From Rossellomorea aquimaris (lineage in GTDB: Bacteria > Bacillota > Bacilli > Bacillales > Bacillaceae_B), in assembly GCF_020171925.1 (NCBI RefSeq), contig NZ_JAIVAR010000002.1, positions 496,001-560,000 on the forward strand: 64,000 bases of DNA, in the 5' to 3' direction. Position numbers and translations under genes: made by a program. Shown one piece after another: positions 17,188-25,389 of the stretch (the first letter of the stretch is position 1; every line of letters begins with the position of its first letter). The notes below the pieces were generated by a model. That model did no database searches and was not told where the DNA came from. It was given only the letters and a program-made list of their open reading frames with translations.

Positions 17188-18215
17188 CGGAACGAAGTGT
17201 ATGGAGGAATCCGTTATTCCTCACAGGATTCCTGTATCTGTCTTTTCTGATACTGGCAAGCTTTCTGTATACGTTCATATGGGACGATGAGGTCAGGAGG
17301 CTCTATTTTATCTCGGAGAATGGGGTTCTGGTCGAGTCGGCCCCCATCTCTCCAAAATGGAGCTTTCCGTTCGGGACCGATCCGCTTGGCCTCGATATGC
17401 TTGCGAAGATCCTGATCGGGGCGAAGTATACGCTGATCATTTCCTTCATCATCGCGTTCTTGAGAGTGGCGATTTCCCTTCCGGTGGCGTTTATTCTCGG
17501 GACGTACTTGCAACGGTTCAAAAAGTCGATCAATGGGACCATCGATTCGTTTCATTACATTCCGTTATCCATCTTGGCTTACTTCCTGCTTCACCCTGTG
17601 CTATGGGAACCGTTCAACGGCTTCCCGACAACGATGACGGAACGCCTCATCATTGAAATCATCGTACTGACCTTGCTGATCGTCCCGATTCTGTCGTCCT
17701 TACTCGGAAATGAAGTGTCGATGATCTATAAGGAAGAATTCATTCTCAGCGCCAGGGTGCTTGGGGCAAGTAAGCTTCGGATCATTTTCAAGCATATTTT
17801 CCCGATGTTGAAAGACAAGCTGGTCGTCCTGTTCGGTCAGCAGATCATACAGACACTGATCGTCTTCATCCACCTTGGATTGCTGCAACTGTTTGTGGGA
17901 GGGACGGACGTTGATTACTCCGTAGTAAAGGATCCGCCGCAGTCGATGACCAATGAGTGGTCAGGCTTGATCGGCGACACGTTCAGGTATCTACAAGGGG
18001 CACCGTGGATTCCGCTCACGCCGATCCTGTTCTTTGCAAGTGCGATGTTTGCCGTCGCCCTGATGATGGAAGGGTATGTCCGAGCAACTTCCGGGCATTC
18101 TTACTATTATAAGAAATTCAAAGAAAAGTATAAGAGTGAAAAAGACGCAGGAAAAATGGAAATGAGCGTCGATGATTTTAAACGTGTGGAAGTAAGGAAC
18201 GAACTTAATGGATGA
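17184..18215 (+). CDS. OppC-like ABC transporter permease, pair A subunit 2
   Basis: The 343-residue protein starts with one span, then an extracytoplasmic stretch carrying GTDPLGLDMLAKILIGAKYT, the signature seen at the entry to OppC-type permease domains, then five spans. The EAA-like loop contains ARVLGASKLRIIFKHIFPM. It forms a pair with the upstream permease (ATGA overlap) and is a paralogue of the protein at 28021-29061. The C-terminal 50 residues are highly charged and likely cytoplasmic. The missing ATPase must be supplied elsewhere, or the pair works in another way. Confidence 0.85.
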   Translation: MTERSVWRNPLFLTGFLYLSFLILASFLYTFIWDDEVRRLYFISENGVLVESAPISPKWSFPFGTDPLGLDMLAKILIGAKYTLIISFIIAFLRVAISLPVAFILGTYLQRFKKSINGTIDSFHYIPLSILAYFLLHPVLWEPFNGFPTTMTERLIIEIIVLTLLIVPILSSLLGNEVSMIYKEEFILSARVLGASKLRIIFKHIFPMLKDKLVVLFGQQIIQTLIVFIHLGLLQLFVGGTDVDYSVVKDPPQSMTNEWSGLIGDTFRYLQGAPWIPLTPILFFASAMFAVALMMEGYVRATSGHSYYYKKFKEKYKSEKDAGKMEMSVDDFKRVEVRNELNG

Positions 18216-18222
18216 AACAGGG

Positions 18223-18256
18223 GAAAACGCCCGGAACGTTGTGTTCCGGGCGTTTT
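18223..18256. terminator. Bidirectional terminator
   Basis: AAAACGCCCGGAAC pairs with GTTCCGGGCGTTTT between two converging genes. Confidence 0.93.
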
Positions 18257-18257
18257 C

Positions 18258-18836
18258 TTATCCTCTATTTGAACGTATGAGTCGTACCGCTCCGTAGCCA
18301 AGTACCAATACGATAGCCGCACCGAGCATGATCCACGTCCCGTTCGATGACTGGATCACGTTCACGACGATCAACGCCTCGATCACCAGTGCAGGAATCT
18401 TCCCGATCGTACTGATGACGGCAAATGCCAATGTGGAGATGCTGCTGAATGCCGCGGCAGCCGTGACGACCCCGGATGGCACAAAGGGCATGATCCGGAA
18501 CAGGAACAAGAGGAAGATCCACTCTTTGCCTTCCGCCTGCTTCAGTTTCATGAAGTAACGGTTCTCCGAGATGTTATCCAGCTTGGCAAGAGAGATCCCT
18601 TTCCGGTACAGGATAAAGGTGATGATCGCGCCGAGTGCTTCTCCGATGATGGAAATGAGCAAGCCGGTTTCAAAGCCGAAGTAGGAAATGTTGATTGCGG
18701 TGAGGAAGACGCTCGGGAGCACACCGGCAACACTGATTACGACGTTTACGATAATGCTGAATAGTGCGGGGAGAAAGGCAGTCCCGCTCAATTCGTTTTC
18801 CATGATTTCTTTTACTATCAGTGACAGCCATTCCAT
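18258..18836 (-). CDS. TVP38/TMEM64-family (DedA-like) membrane protein
   Basis: The 192-residue protein has five or six membrane spans. GEALGAIITFILYRKG and FRIMPFVPSGVVTAAAAF match the two re-entrant helices of the TVP38/TMEM64 (SNARE-associated Golgi, DedA) superfamily, some of whose members move phospholipids or undecaprenyl phosphate across the membrane. Which lipid, if any, is not known here. The ATG at 18836 has AAGGA nine bases upstream; the ATG at 18845 has no room for a site. It lies 35 bases after the BNR-like lipoprotein gene and may be the last gene of that minus-strand group. Confidence 0.85.
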   Translation of the reverse strand: MEWLSLIVKEIMENELSGTAFLPALFSIIVNVVISVAGVLPSVFLTAINISYFGFETGLLISIIGEALGAIITFILYRKGISLAKLDNISENRYFMKLKQAEGKEWIFLLFLFRIMPFVPSGVVTAAAAFSSISTLAFAVISTIGKIPALVIEALIVVNVIQSSNGTWIMLGAAIVLVLGYGAVRLIRSNRG

Positions 18837-18871
18837 CGTCTTCATTCCTTATTTAAACAGTGTGAGGGGGA

Positions 18872-19786
18872 CTATTCGATCTGTCCTTCACTCATGATTT
18901 CTTCCCATTCCCCGCCTTTGTCGGTTGTGCGGTAAATATCGTTTTTATAGGTCACGACCGTCAATTCATCGGGCTTGTCGGGGTTCTGGGTGATGTGCAT
19001 GATCGGGTTGTCCTCTTTTAGGTCGGGCGCTTGAAGCGGGGTTTCTTTTCCGCTCTCAAGATTGAACTCGACCAGTGTGATTTTACCATTTTCAATGGAC
19101 GAATACACGCCTGTTTTTTCGCTTAGTAAGATTCCGGTCGTCATCACGCCTTCGGTCTTGGCGTTGAAGCTGTTTCCTCCGTCTTCTGAAAGGAAGAGGC
19201 CGTCCCGGCTTGCGATTGCGAACAGGTTTGGATCAGTTGGATGGACAGCCATGCTGCCGATCCCGGTGGAGTCGAATCCGTCCATTTTTTTCTTCTCCCA
19301 CTTTTGCCCTTCGTCATCTGTGGAGTACAGCCCGGCTTCAAGTTCTGAGTTGGGTTCTTGATTCAAGACATACACAACACCGGAGTCATAGCCTGTGGCA
19401 AGGTAATGGAAATCCGTTTCCCCGTAAAAAGCAAGCTTCTCAAGGCTTGCTCCGTAGTCGGTGCTTTTGACGAGACCGAGTGGGTTTTGCAGGTCAGAGC
19501 CCTCTTCGGGGTGACCGCTTGAATAGAACCCCTCGCTGTATGGGGAGAATCCCATATAATCGTGTTTCTTGCTGTTCGCTTCGGACCATTTTCCATCTTC
19601 GTATTTTAATAGTCCATCATGGGTCGCAATGACGAAGGCTTCTTGAGCATTCGGGTAACCTGCGCCATGGAGGTGTTCGACCTTTCCGTTGTCTATGTCC
19701 GTGAATGCATAATCTTCGCTTCCGGAAGAAGAGCATCCTGTCATTACAAGGGCTGCAGCCGCTGCCATTCCGATTAACTTCTTCAT
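18872..19786 (-). CDS. Lipoprotein with BNR/sortilin-like beta-propeller (F510_1955-type)
   Basis: A lipobox (VMTGC) at residues 14-18 marks an anchored lipoprotein. The 304-residue body has repeated BNR-type blades such as STDDEGQKWE, SEDGGNSF and TTDKGGEWE, as in sialidase/sortilin propellers, and the early motif HLHGAGYP of the F510_1955 glycosylhydrolase-like family. The catalytic role is unproven; the fold is often a binding platform. It follows the response regulator by 20 bases on the same strand, so it is probably in the same unit as the two-component genes. Confidence 0.8.
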   Translation of the reverse strand: MKKLIGMAAAAALVMTGCSSSGSEDYAFTDIDNGKVEHLHGAGYPNAQEAFVIATHDGLLKYEDGKWSEANSKKHDYMGFSPYSEGFYSSGHPEEGSDLQNPLGLVKSTDYGASLEKLAFYGETDFHYLATGYDSGVVYVLNQEPNSELEAGLYSTDDEGQKWEKKKMDGFDSTGIGSMAVHPTDPNLFAIASRDGLFLSEDGGNSFNAKTEGVMTTGILLSEKTGVYSSIENGKITLVEFNLESGKETPLQAPDLKEDNPIMHITQNPDKPDELTVVTYKNDIYRTTDKGGEWEEIMSEGQIE

Positions 19787-19806
19787 TGAATCTCCTGCTT
19801 TCTACA

Positions 19807-20499
19807 TTAGATTTTCCATTGATAGCCGATTCCCCAAACGGTCGTCAGATGTTCTTCGATCGGGAAGTCGGCGCGTTTGAGCTTGTCCCTCAAGTTACGG
19901 ATGTGGGAGTCGACCGTCCTTGTCTCGGTCGTCGCATTCACATCCCACACCATCACGAGCAGCTGATCCCGGGTATAGACGCGCTCCGGGTTCTTCATGA
20001 GCGCCTCAAGAAGCTTGAATTCCTTCATTGTGAGTGAGATTCTATTGTCCCCGTGATGGAACGTATAAGAGCTGAAATCAAGGGTGAACTCACCCCGGCT
20101 CAAACGTAGGCTCTCAGCCGAATGGAATTCGTTGTTCTCCCGTCGCAATAGGGCATTTACGCGGGCAAGGAGCTCTTCTTCATCGAAAGGCTTTGTGATA
20201 TAATCATCCGCCCCTGCATTCAGCCCTTTGATCACATCTTCTTTTGTATCCCTCGCCGTCAGCATGATGATGGGGACGGGGGAGAAGGAGCGGATCCGCT
20301 CGCATGTCTCCCAACCCGAGAGTTCAGGCATCATGATGTCGAGGAGGACGGCATCGATTCTTTTCTTCCGTATGATTTGTATCGCTTCATGGCCATTATT
20401 CACTTTCACGATCGAATACCCCGCTGGCCTTAAATAAAGCTCCAACAGGTTCAACATCCGGGATTCATCATCCACAAGTAACATTGTCCTCATCTTCAT
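19807..20499 (-). CDS. OmpR-family response regulator
   Basis: The 230-residue protein has a receiver domain with the phospho-acceptor Asp54 in VLLDIMMPE, the switch lysine in KPFDEEEL, and a C-terminal winged helix containing SLTMKEFKLLEAL and TRTVDSHIRNLRDKL. It should bind DNA as a dimer when phosphorylated by the kinase encoded just upstream, with which it overlaps by four bases. The kinase-first order is the reverse of the usual arrangement. The target genes are probably the flanking lipoproteins, which is inference. Confidence 0.93.
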   Translation of the reverse strand: MKMRTMLLVDDESRMLNLLELYLRPAGYSIVKVNNGHEAIQIIRKKRIDAVLLDIMMPELSGWETCERIRSFSPVPIIMLTARDTKEDVIKGLNAGADDYITKPFDEEELLARVNALLRRENNEFHSAESLRLSRGEFTLDFSSYTFHHGDNRISLTMKEFKLLEALMKNPERVYTRDQLLVMVWDVNATTETRTVDSHIRNLRDKLKRADFPIEEHLTTVWGIGYQWKI

Positions 20500-21872
20500 C
20501 CTCCTTCAGTATTTGGCATCTTGATTGCGACCGTTGTCCCTTTTCCTTCGGTAGAGGTGACGGAAATGGCGCCACCATGTGCTTCCACAAGCATCTTGAC
20601 GATCGAGAGTCCCAACCCGCTGCCCCCGAGCTCGCGTGACCTTGATTTTTCGACACGATAGAGGCGTTCAAAAATCAAGGGGATGTCGGACTGTGAAATG
20701 CCGATTCCTTCATCCTTGACGATGAACTCAACCGATTGTTCCTTGGATGTGACGTGGAGGATTGCCGATGTATCCTCCTTCGAATATTTCCTTGCGTTAT
20801 CCAGAAGATTCACGAGGATCTGCCTGAGCCTGATTGGATCGGCGTGCAAAGTGAGGTGGGGTTCACACTCTACGTGCAGCATCTTTCCTTCGCTCTTGAA
20901 AGCGGGTGCCATCTTTGAATGGATGCTGTGCAGGAAAGGGCAAAGATCGAATGTTTCTTTAAAAATCGTAAACGCATTTTCATCGAGTTTCGCGAGCTCG
21001 AATAAATTTTCCACAAGCTTCACGATCGTGCCCGTCTCTTCCTGGATGATCCGTAAGTATTCCTGACGGTCACGTTCGTCGATATTTTCTCGCAAGGCGA
21101 CATTCGTATAGCCTTGGACATATGTAAGGGGCGTCCTCAGTTCGTGTGAAATGCTGGCAAGGAATTCAGCCCTGTCCCTTTTCATCGTGTTCAGATCCTG
21201 TGACAGCTTGTTGATCGATTCGCCGAGTTCCCCGAGCTCATCATGGCCGAGCGGGGGAAGGGTGACATCATAATCTCCGTTGCTGATCCTCTCCGTGGCA
21301 TGCTTCATCCGGATCAGTGGCCTGGTCAGAAGCTTTGATAGGGTGAAGTGGATGACGACGAGCAATATGAGACTCGAGATCCCCGCAATCAAGAAGTGGG
21401 CGTTCAGTTCCCTGATCAACTCCCGGAGCGGAGCCGTGCTTTTGAACATATACACATAGCCTGCTTGACTGTCTGTCCTGAATGGAGTGACCGTTGCCAG
21501 ATACTGCTGCTCTCGATAATCCCCTTCAAGGACCGTGCCGTTGCGGCCGGAAGGAGGGGGCGCTTTTATGATCTGTTTTTTCAGCGTTGAAGGGAGTCCT
21601 GGGGAACTGATGATTTCCTTTCGTTCCCGGTTTGTAATCAATACTTCGGTTTCCGTTTTTGATTCCATCAATGCAATGTGCCGGAGGGTATCCTCTGAAT
21701 AATGATCCTCAAGGACATCCCTGTGGCTGTTCCCGCGGGATTGAATGGCTTCCAGTTCTTCCCCGATGCGATTGTTCACGATTTTTTCATGAAGATAAAA
21801 CATGAGCAGGGCTTCAAGGATCAACACGACCACCGTAAAATACACCGCGAGCTTCGTGGAAATCTTCTTCAT
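20496..21872 (-). CDS. Sensor histidine kinase
   Basis: The 458-residue kinase has two membrane spans (about 8-27 and 160-180) around an extracytoplasmic sensor domain of roughly 130 residues, a HAMP domain near 182-235, a DHp helix with His243 in SISHELRTPLTY, and a catalytic ATPase domain with LLDNARKYS, DEGIGIS and GGSGLGLSIVKML. The sensor domain is not one I recognise. It is transcribed after the His-rich lipoprotein gene (108 bases apart) and before its response regulator. A metal or envelope signal is suggested only by the neighbours. Confidence 0.93.
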   Translation of the reverse strand: MKKISTKLAVYFTVVVLILEALLMFYLHEKIVNNRIGEELEAIQSRGNSHRDVLEDHYSEDTLRHIALMESKTETEVLITNRERKEIISSPGLPSTLKKQIIKAPPPSGRNGTVLEGDYREQQYLATVTPFRTDSQAGYVYMFKSTAPLRELIRELNAHFLIAGISSLILLVVIHFTLSKLLTRPLIRMKHATERISNGDYDVTLPPLGHDELGELGESINKLSQDLNTMKRDRAEFLASISHELRTPLTYVQGYTNVALRENIDERDRQEYLRIIQEETGTIVKLVENLFELAKLDENAFTIFKETFDLCPFLHSIHSKMAPAFKSEGKMLHVECEPHLTLHADPIRLRQILVNLLDNARKYSKEDTSAILHVTSKEQSVEFIVKDEGIGISQSDIPLIFERLYRVEKSRSRELGGSGLGLSIVKMLVEAHGGAISVTSTEGKGTTVAIKMPNTEGG

Positions 21873-21980
21873 GGATACCCTCCTTTCCTACCAATGATAT
21901 CGTACCTGAATTTTTTGAAGAAAATGTGCAGATTCCGGATTATCCGGTACTACTGCCATCAAGCCACCCTACAAGTCGGA

Positions 21981-23267
21981 TTAATGACTTCCATGCTCTC
22001 CGCCGCTCGCAGGGACGATCTCCAGGACATCATCCAGGATACCCTGTGATTGATGGGAAACGGCTTCGCGGCCTCCGATGACCGTGCCGTGATTATAAGG
22101 ACCGTCTTGTGGACTGTCCTTGAATAGTGGCTTGATACCGGCCAGGAAGTCGGTCACGATCTTACCGGCTTCACCATCCTCCAGCCAAATGAGAGGGGAG
22201 TGTTTCCCGAGATGGGAAAACGGTGCCGCCGGAATTGCAAGCTGAGAGGTAGAGGTAGAAATGAAAGACAGACCGTGTCCGGGTTCATCGAAGCCCCAGC
22301 CGAATCCTGTGTCATCATCCTTGAACGATGCGAATTCCACACTCATCGTTACAGGGTCACTCCCTTTTATCCTCGTTACGTTTCCGAAGTCTTTCAGTTC
22401 CTTTTCTACCTTTTCTGATAACACATCCGTCGAGCCCAATAGATAAAGATTCGCTTGACCGTCCCTTTTCTCGAGCGCTTTCTTCGTTTCTTCCGGGATG
22501 CCGCCGTCATTCACATACAGGAGGGGCTCCGGCATATGGGCGATCCAGTTGGCCGCGATGAGCGAATAAAGCTTTGCTTTTTCTTCGGAGGAGACGATGA
22601 TGATGTTTTCCGGATACGTCCCATTGGTCACCTCGGCATAGGCTTTGTCGATTTCAGCCGCGAAGCGTTCAGGGGATGAGGCTTTCATTTCTTCTGTCTT
22701 GTATCCTTTCAGCTGTTCTGATACGGCTCTCGGTGCATCTCCCATCACCATGATCTCGGTTTCGTTGACATTCCCCTTCGGATCCAATCGGTTGATTTCA
22801 TTCATGGTAGCATCCGAGATCCCGTCTTCCTGATAGAAGAGGACCGGTCCGTTATTCGGATGATGGACAAGATCGACTGCCGCCAATCCAAGCTGCCATT
22901 GACTCTGTGGAACAAGGATGACCGTACCGGGCTGGTTATTCCCATGGGTTGCGGGCCAGATCATCTGTGAAGTGAGAATGGACACCGTTTCCGCATCACT
23001 TGAATCGAGCCGGGTCGTGTTTTTCGTCATGAGTGTTTGAAGATGATCCGAGGAAGATTCGTTGGTTGATTCAGGGATGTCAAAGCTTTTGGTTTTGTTG
23101 AGCTCACCAAAGATCTCATCGTTATGGTCATGATCACCGTGATCGTTGTGGCCATTTTCCGCATGGTGGGTTTCATCATGACCACTATGTTCATTTCCTT
23201 GATCGTTATTGCTGCATGCCCCGAGCAAGAGGACGAGCGTCACCATCATTGATAAACGTATTTTCAT
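21981..23267 (-). CDS. His-rich lipoprotein with cell-wall-binding-repeat-2-like domain
   Basis: The 428-residue protein has a lipobox LLLGAC (Cys18), then a histidine/aspartate-rich stretch at residues 20-52 (at least nine His, in motifs such as GHNDHGDHDH) likely to bind zinc, copper or nickel. The rest resembles the CW_binding_2 fold: NIIIVSSEEKAKLYSL, LYLLGSTDVLSEKVEKEL and TVIGGREAVS repeat a Rossmann-like pattern. The assignment to that family is from pattern memory. It is the first gene of the minus-strand group with the two-component system, so it may sense or deliver a metal. Confidence 0.75.
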   Translation of the reverse strand: MKIRLSMMVTLVLLLGACSNNDQGNEHSGHDETHHAENGHNDHGDHDHNDEIFGELNKTKSFDIPESTNESSSDHLQTLMTKNTTRLDSSDAETVSILTSQMIWPATHGNNQPGTVILVPQSQWQLGLAAVDLVHHPNNGPVLFYQEDGISDATMNEINRLDPKGNVNETEIMVMGDAPRAVSEQLKGYKTEEMKASSPERFAAEIDKAYAEVTNGTYPENIIIVSSEEKAKLYSLIAANWIAHMPEPLLYVNDGGIPEETKKALEKRDGQANLYLLGSTDVLSEKVEKELKDFGNVTRIKGSDPVTMSVEFASFKDDDTGFGWGFDEPGHGLSFISTSTSQLAIPAAPFSHLGKHSPLIWLEDGEAGKIVTDFLAGIKPLFKDSPQDGPYNHGTVIGGREAVSHQSQGILDDVLEIVPASGGEHGSH

Positions 23268-23361
23268 CTTTCAGCCTTCTTTCTACCTTATGTAAGAACA
23301 TACTATATCCATTAAGTAAGCATTATCTATGCAATCTCCTTTATTGTACTAAATTGTTCAC

Positions 23362-23404
23362 ACAAAAAAACAGAGCCCGCTTGATCAGCCGAGGGCTCTG
23401 TCCT
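23362..23404 (-). terminator. Terminator of the DUF1206 gene
   Basis: On the minus strand CAGAGCCCTCGGC pairs with GCGGGCTCTG and is followed by TTTTTTTGTG. It also separates the gene from the next unit. Confidence 0.87.
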
Positions 23405-23419
23405 TTTCAATTGAAAAAA

Positions 23420-24277
23420 TCAATACATACTGAGGTGACGGTTCTTCCCCTTAAGGATCTGATAGACCCCATAAAGGAACAAACCTGCCGCAACAATGGC
23501 CAGGATCCATTGACCAAAGGGTTGTTGCGCGATTTTCGAAAGCGCGCCGTCAAGTCCCTTTGTCTGATCGGGATCTGCCGTGATCGCCGTCTGGATGAAG
23601 AAATAGCCGACAAGGAGAAAGACGAGGCCACGGGAGTAGAGCCCGAGCTTTCCGGCTTTTTTCCCTAATTGCCATTCTTTATCCGACATTTTATGGCGTT
23701 TGAAATACTTCGTGTACTTCTCTGAGTATCCTTTATGGATTTCGTAAAGGGCATAACCGATGATGACGGCCCCGACGATCCCGACGATCCACTGACCGAA
23801 AGGCTGGGAGAGGAGCTTTGCAGACATCGTTTGTTTACCTGATCCCGAGCCGCTTTTCGCATGCATCGCGATCATGAAAGCATTGTAGGATAGTACAGCG
23901 TAGGCGATGCCGCTAAAGAGGTGGGACAGTCTCCTGAATGTCGATTTCACTTTGCTGCTGCCGGAGTGACCCGGATCCTTCACTACCTCGATGAAGCTCC
24001 ATAAAACGATCCCGATCAGGCTGAATCCGACAATCCATAGCAATACTTCGCCGAACGGGGCCTGTGCCACCGCCCTGAATGCACCGCTCGAATCGGACAT
24101 GCTCCCGCCGACCCCGAATGCTGCCATCAGGGCGAGGGCCCCGATCATCATATAGACACTTCCCCTTGCGATATATCCCACTCGTGCGAATCCCCTGATC
24201 CAGGGCTTGATATCCTCTCCTTTAGAAGAGCTCTTACTGCTTGTCACCTGAGATGCGATCGATGAAAAATCAGCCAT
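23420..24277 (-). CDS. DUF1206 membrane protein with three internal repeats
   Basis: The 285-residue protein contains three copies of a two-helix unit. Each has an arginine-glycine turn (IARGSVYM, a degenerate middle copy, YSRGLVFLL) and a closing APFG/QPFGQWI motif at about residues 75, 160 and 255. This is the DUF1206 pattern, whose function is unknown. The ATG at 24277 lies nine bases after AAAGGA; a GTG two codons earlier is too close to it. A SigB-like promoter lies upstream, which would make it a general stress gene. It is transcribed alone. Confidence 0.87.
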   Translation of the reverse strand: MADFSSIASQVTSSKSSSKGEDIKPWIRGFARVGYIARGSVYMMIGALALMAAFGVGGSMSDSSGAFRAVAQAPFGEVLLWIVGFSLIGIVLWSFIEVVKDPGHSGSSKVKSTFRRLSHLFSGIAYAVLSYNAFMIAMHAKSGSGSGKQTMSAKLLSQPFGQWIVGIVGAVIIGYALYEIHKGYSEKYTKYFKRHKMSDKEWQLGKKAGKLGLYSRGLVFLLVGYFFIQTAITADPDQTKGLDGALSKIAQQPFGQWILAIVAAGLFLYGVYQILKGKNRHLSMY

Positions 24278-24324
24278 AAACACTCGTCCTTTCTAGTACT
24301 TCGTTCATATAACTTATGTATGCT

Positions 24325-24350
24325 TTTCCCGGACAAGCAGGTTTGGAAAC
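24325..24350 (-). promoter_or_regulatory. Candidate SigB promoter of the DUF1206 gene
   Basis: On the minus strand GTTTCC (24350-24345), 14 bases, then GGGAAA (24330-24325). The predicted start point lies about 40 bases before the ATG. Confidence 0.4.
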
Positions 24351-24627
24351 CTCATGAGACTATATAAATTTTGGCAAATGCCCTGAGAGGTCTCTATTTA
24401 CAATCAGAGTCGAACACCTGCAACGAGAATCAACAAATAAAGTAGTGTTATGACAATAAAAAAGAAATGTCATATCCCTTCTCGAATCCTATTATTAAAG
24501 GTAGGATTACCCATCATGATTAATAGTAAAGATGCCCTTGATCTATAATGATATTTTTATGAAACAACAAGCCTTGTTGCTAACTAAAATAATGCCCCCT
24601 TAACGAATCTTGAAGATTTTATGCCGG

Positions 24628-24892
24628 TTCCAGCGGTTGATTGGAGTGCAAAACGAAGACTCCTACGGGAAAAGCGAGTTAGGTGAGACGTGTCTAGCTC
24701 CAGTGGTCTGCTCCCGTTTGAAAATTAACCTTCGACTTTTGAGGCGAAAAACGCCTCTAAAGACGAAGAAGATTTTTCAAAGGGAGCAAAACGCCCACTT
24801 CCGCTTTTCTAACCCACAGGAGCGAATGCGAAGAGGAGGCTCACCAACCGCCCGCGGAAAGCGAAGTTTTGCACGGGAATCGGGCAGCGGTG
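24628..24892. repeat. Dispersed ~140-base palindromic repeat, interrupted copy
   Basis: The ends CCAGCGGTTGATTGGAGTGC and GCACGGGAATCGGGCAGCGG are imperfect inverted repeats. The interior shows the family blocks CGAAGACTCCT, GCGAGTTAGGTGAGAC, CAGGAGCGAATGCGA, AGGAGGCTCACCAACCGCC and CGCGGAAAGCGAAG. Compared with the intact copy at 43539-43678 this one carries about 123 extra bases in its centre. The rest of 24351-24627 and 24893-24946 shows no gene. Confidence 0.88.
24690..24812. mobile_element. Second hairpin element inserted inside the dispersed repeat
   Basis: The insert begins GTGTCTAGCTCCAG and ends CTTCCGCTTTTCTAA, ends I recall from another Bacillus repeat family. It folds as a long hairpin: GCTCCC(G)TTTGAAAA with TTTTCAAAGGGAGC, then CTTCG with CGAAG, then GAGGCG-AAAAA-CGCCTC at the tip. 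It has no coding capacity, so it would be a non-autonomous element. A two-base AC may be the duplicated target. Confidence 0.7.
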
Positions 24893-24946
24893 TTTAACAA
24901 AGTAATACAAAAAATTCTCAACAAAAGAGCTTTCAAAAAAAGTTAT

Positions 24947-24974
24947 TTACAACAATCGGGGCGAGGAGTATGAT
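24947..24974 (+). promoter_or_regulatory. SigA-type promoter of the ktrA leader
   Basis: TTTACA at 24947-24952 and TATGAT at 24969-24974 with 16 bases between, about 25 bases before the riboswitch. Confidence 0.6.
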
Positions 24975-25000
24975 AACAATCATCAAATGAATATTCTTTA

Positions 25001-25176
25001 TCGCTTAATTCAATTCGAAGCGGGGGACCCGGGTAATAGGGGTGAATCCTTCTTGCTCTTCCTATGATTGAACCAGATGGCATGGTCGCTATGACTCATG
25101 TGGATCGGGGATGCAGGAGGGCAAAGAGGGTAGGGCTACTTTCATAGACCGAATCCGTCAGCTAACCCCGTAAGCG
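25001..25176 (+). ncRNA. Cyclic-di-AMP riboswitch (ydaO/yuaA leader)
   Basis: The ydaO consensus blocks appear in order: CGCTTAAT, GAAGCGGGGGACCC, GGGGTGAATC, a variable arm, AGGGTAGGGCTACTTTC, and CCGAATCCGTCAGCTAACCC closing with CGTAAGCG, which pairs to the start. A terminator follows at 25211. The class is known to shut off potassium uptake genes when cyclic-di-AMP is high, which fits ktrA-ktrB downstream. Confidence 0.96.
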
Positions 25177-25210
25177 TAATGGAGGATGATGCTTGTGATC
25201 AAAAATCGAT

Positions 25211-25245
25211 GACCGCAGGGTGTATTCCTTGTGGTCTTTTTGTGT
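25211..25245 (+). terminator. ydaO riboswitch terminator
   Basis: GACCGCAG pairs with TTGTGGTC around a loop, followed by TTTTTGTGTG and a second T-run. It lies 145 bases before ktrA and would stop transcription when ligand is bound. Confidence 0.8.
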
Positions 25246-25389
25246 GTTTTTTTTCCGGTATGACTGGGGGAAACGTTTCGCGTTTGAGTGACTTCGCCAA
25301 GGGGGAATATGCTCTTAGGCGGAGATTCAGCGACGATACCAATTAGAATTGGTTAAGCTAATAAAAAGGTTTTTTGGAGGTAGTACATC

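Noticed and set aside
24610..24897. 95-residue open frame across the interrupted dispersed repeat
   Set aside because: It is built entirely from repeat sequence, has no ribosome binding site, and the frame is not kept in other copies.
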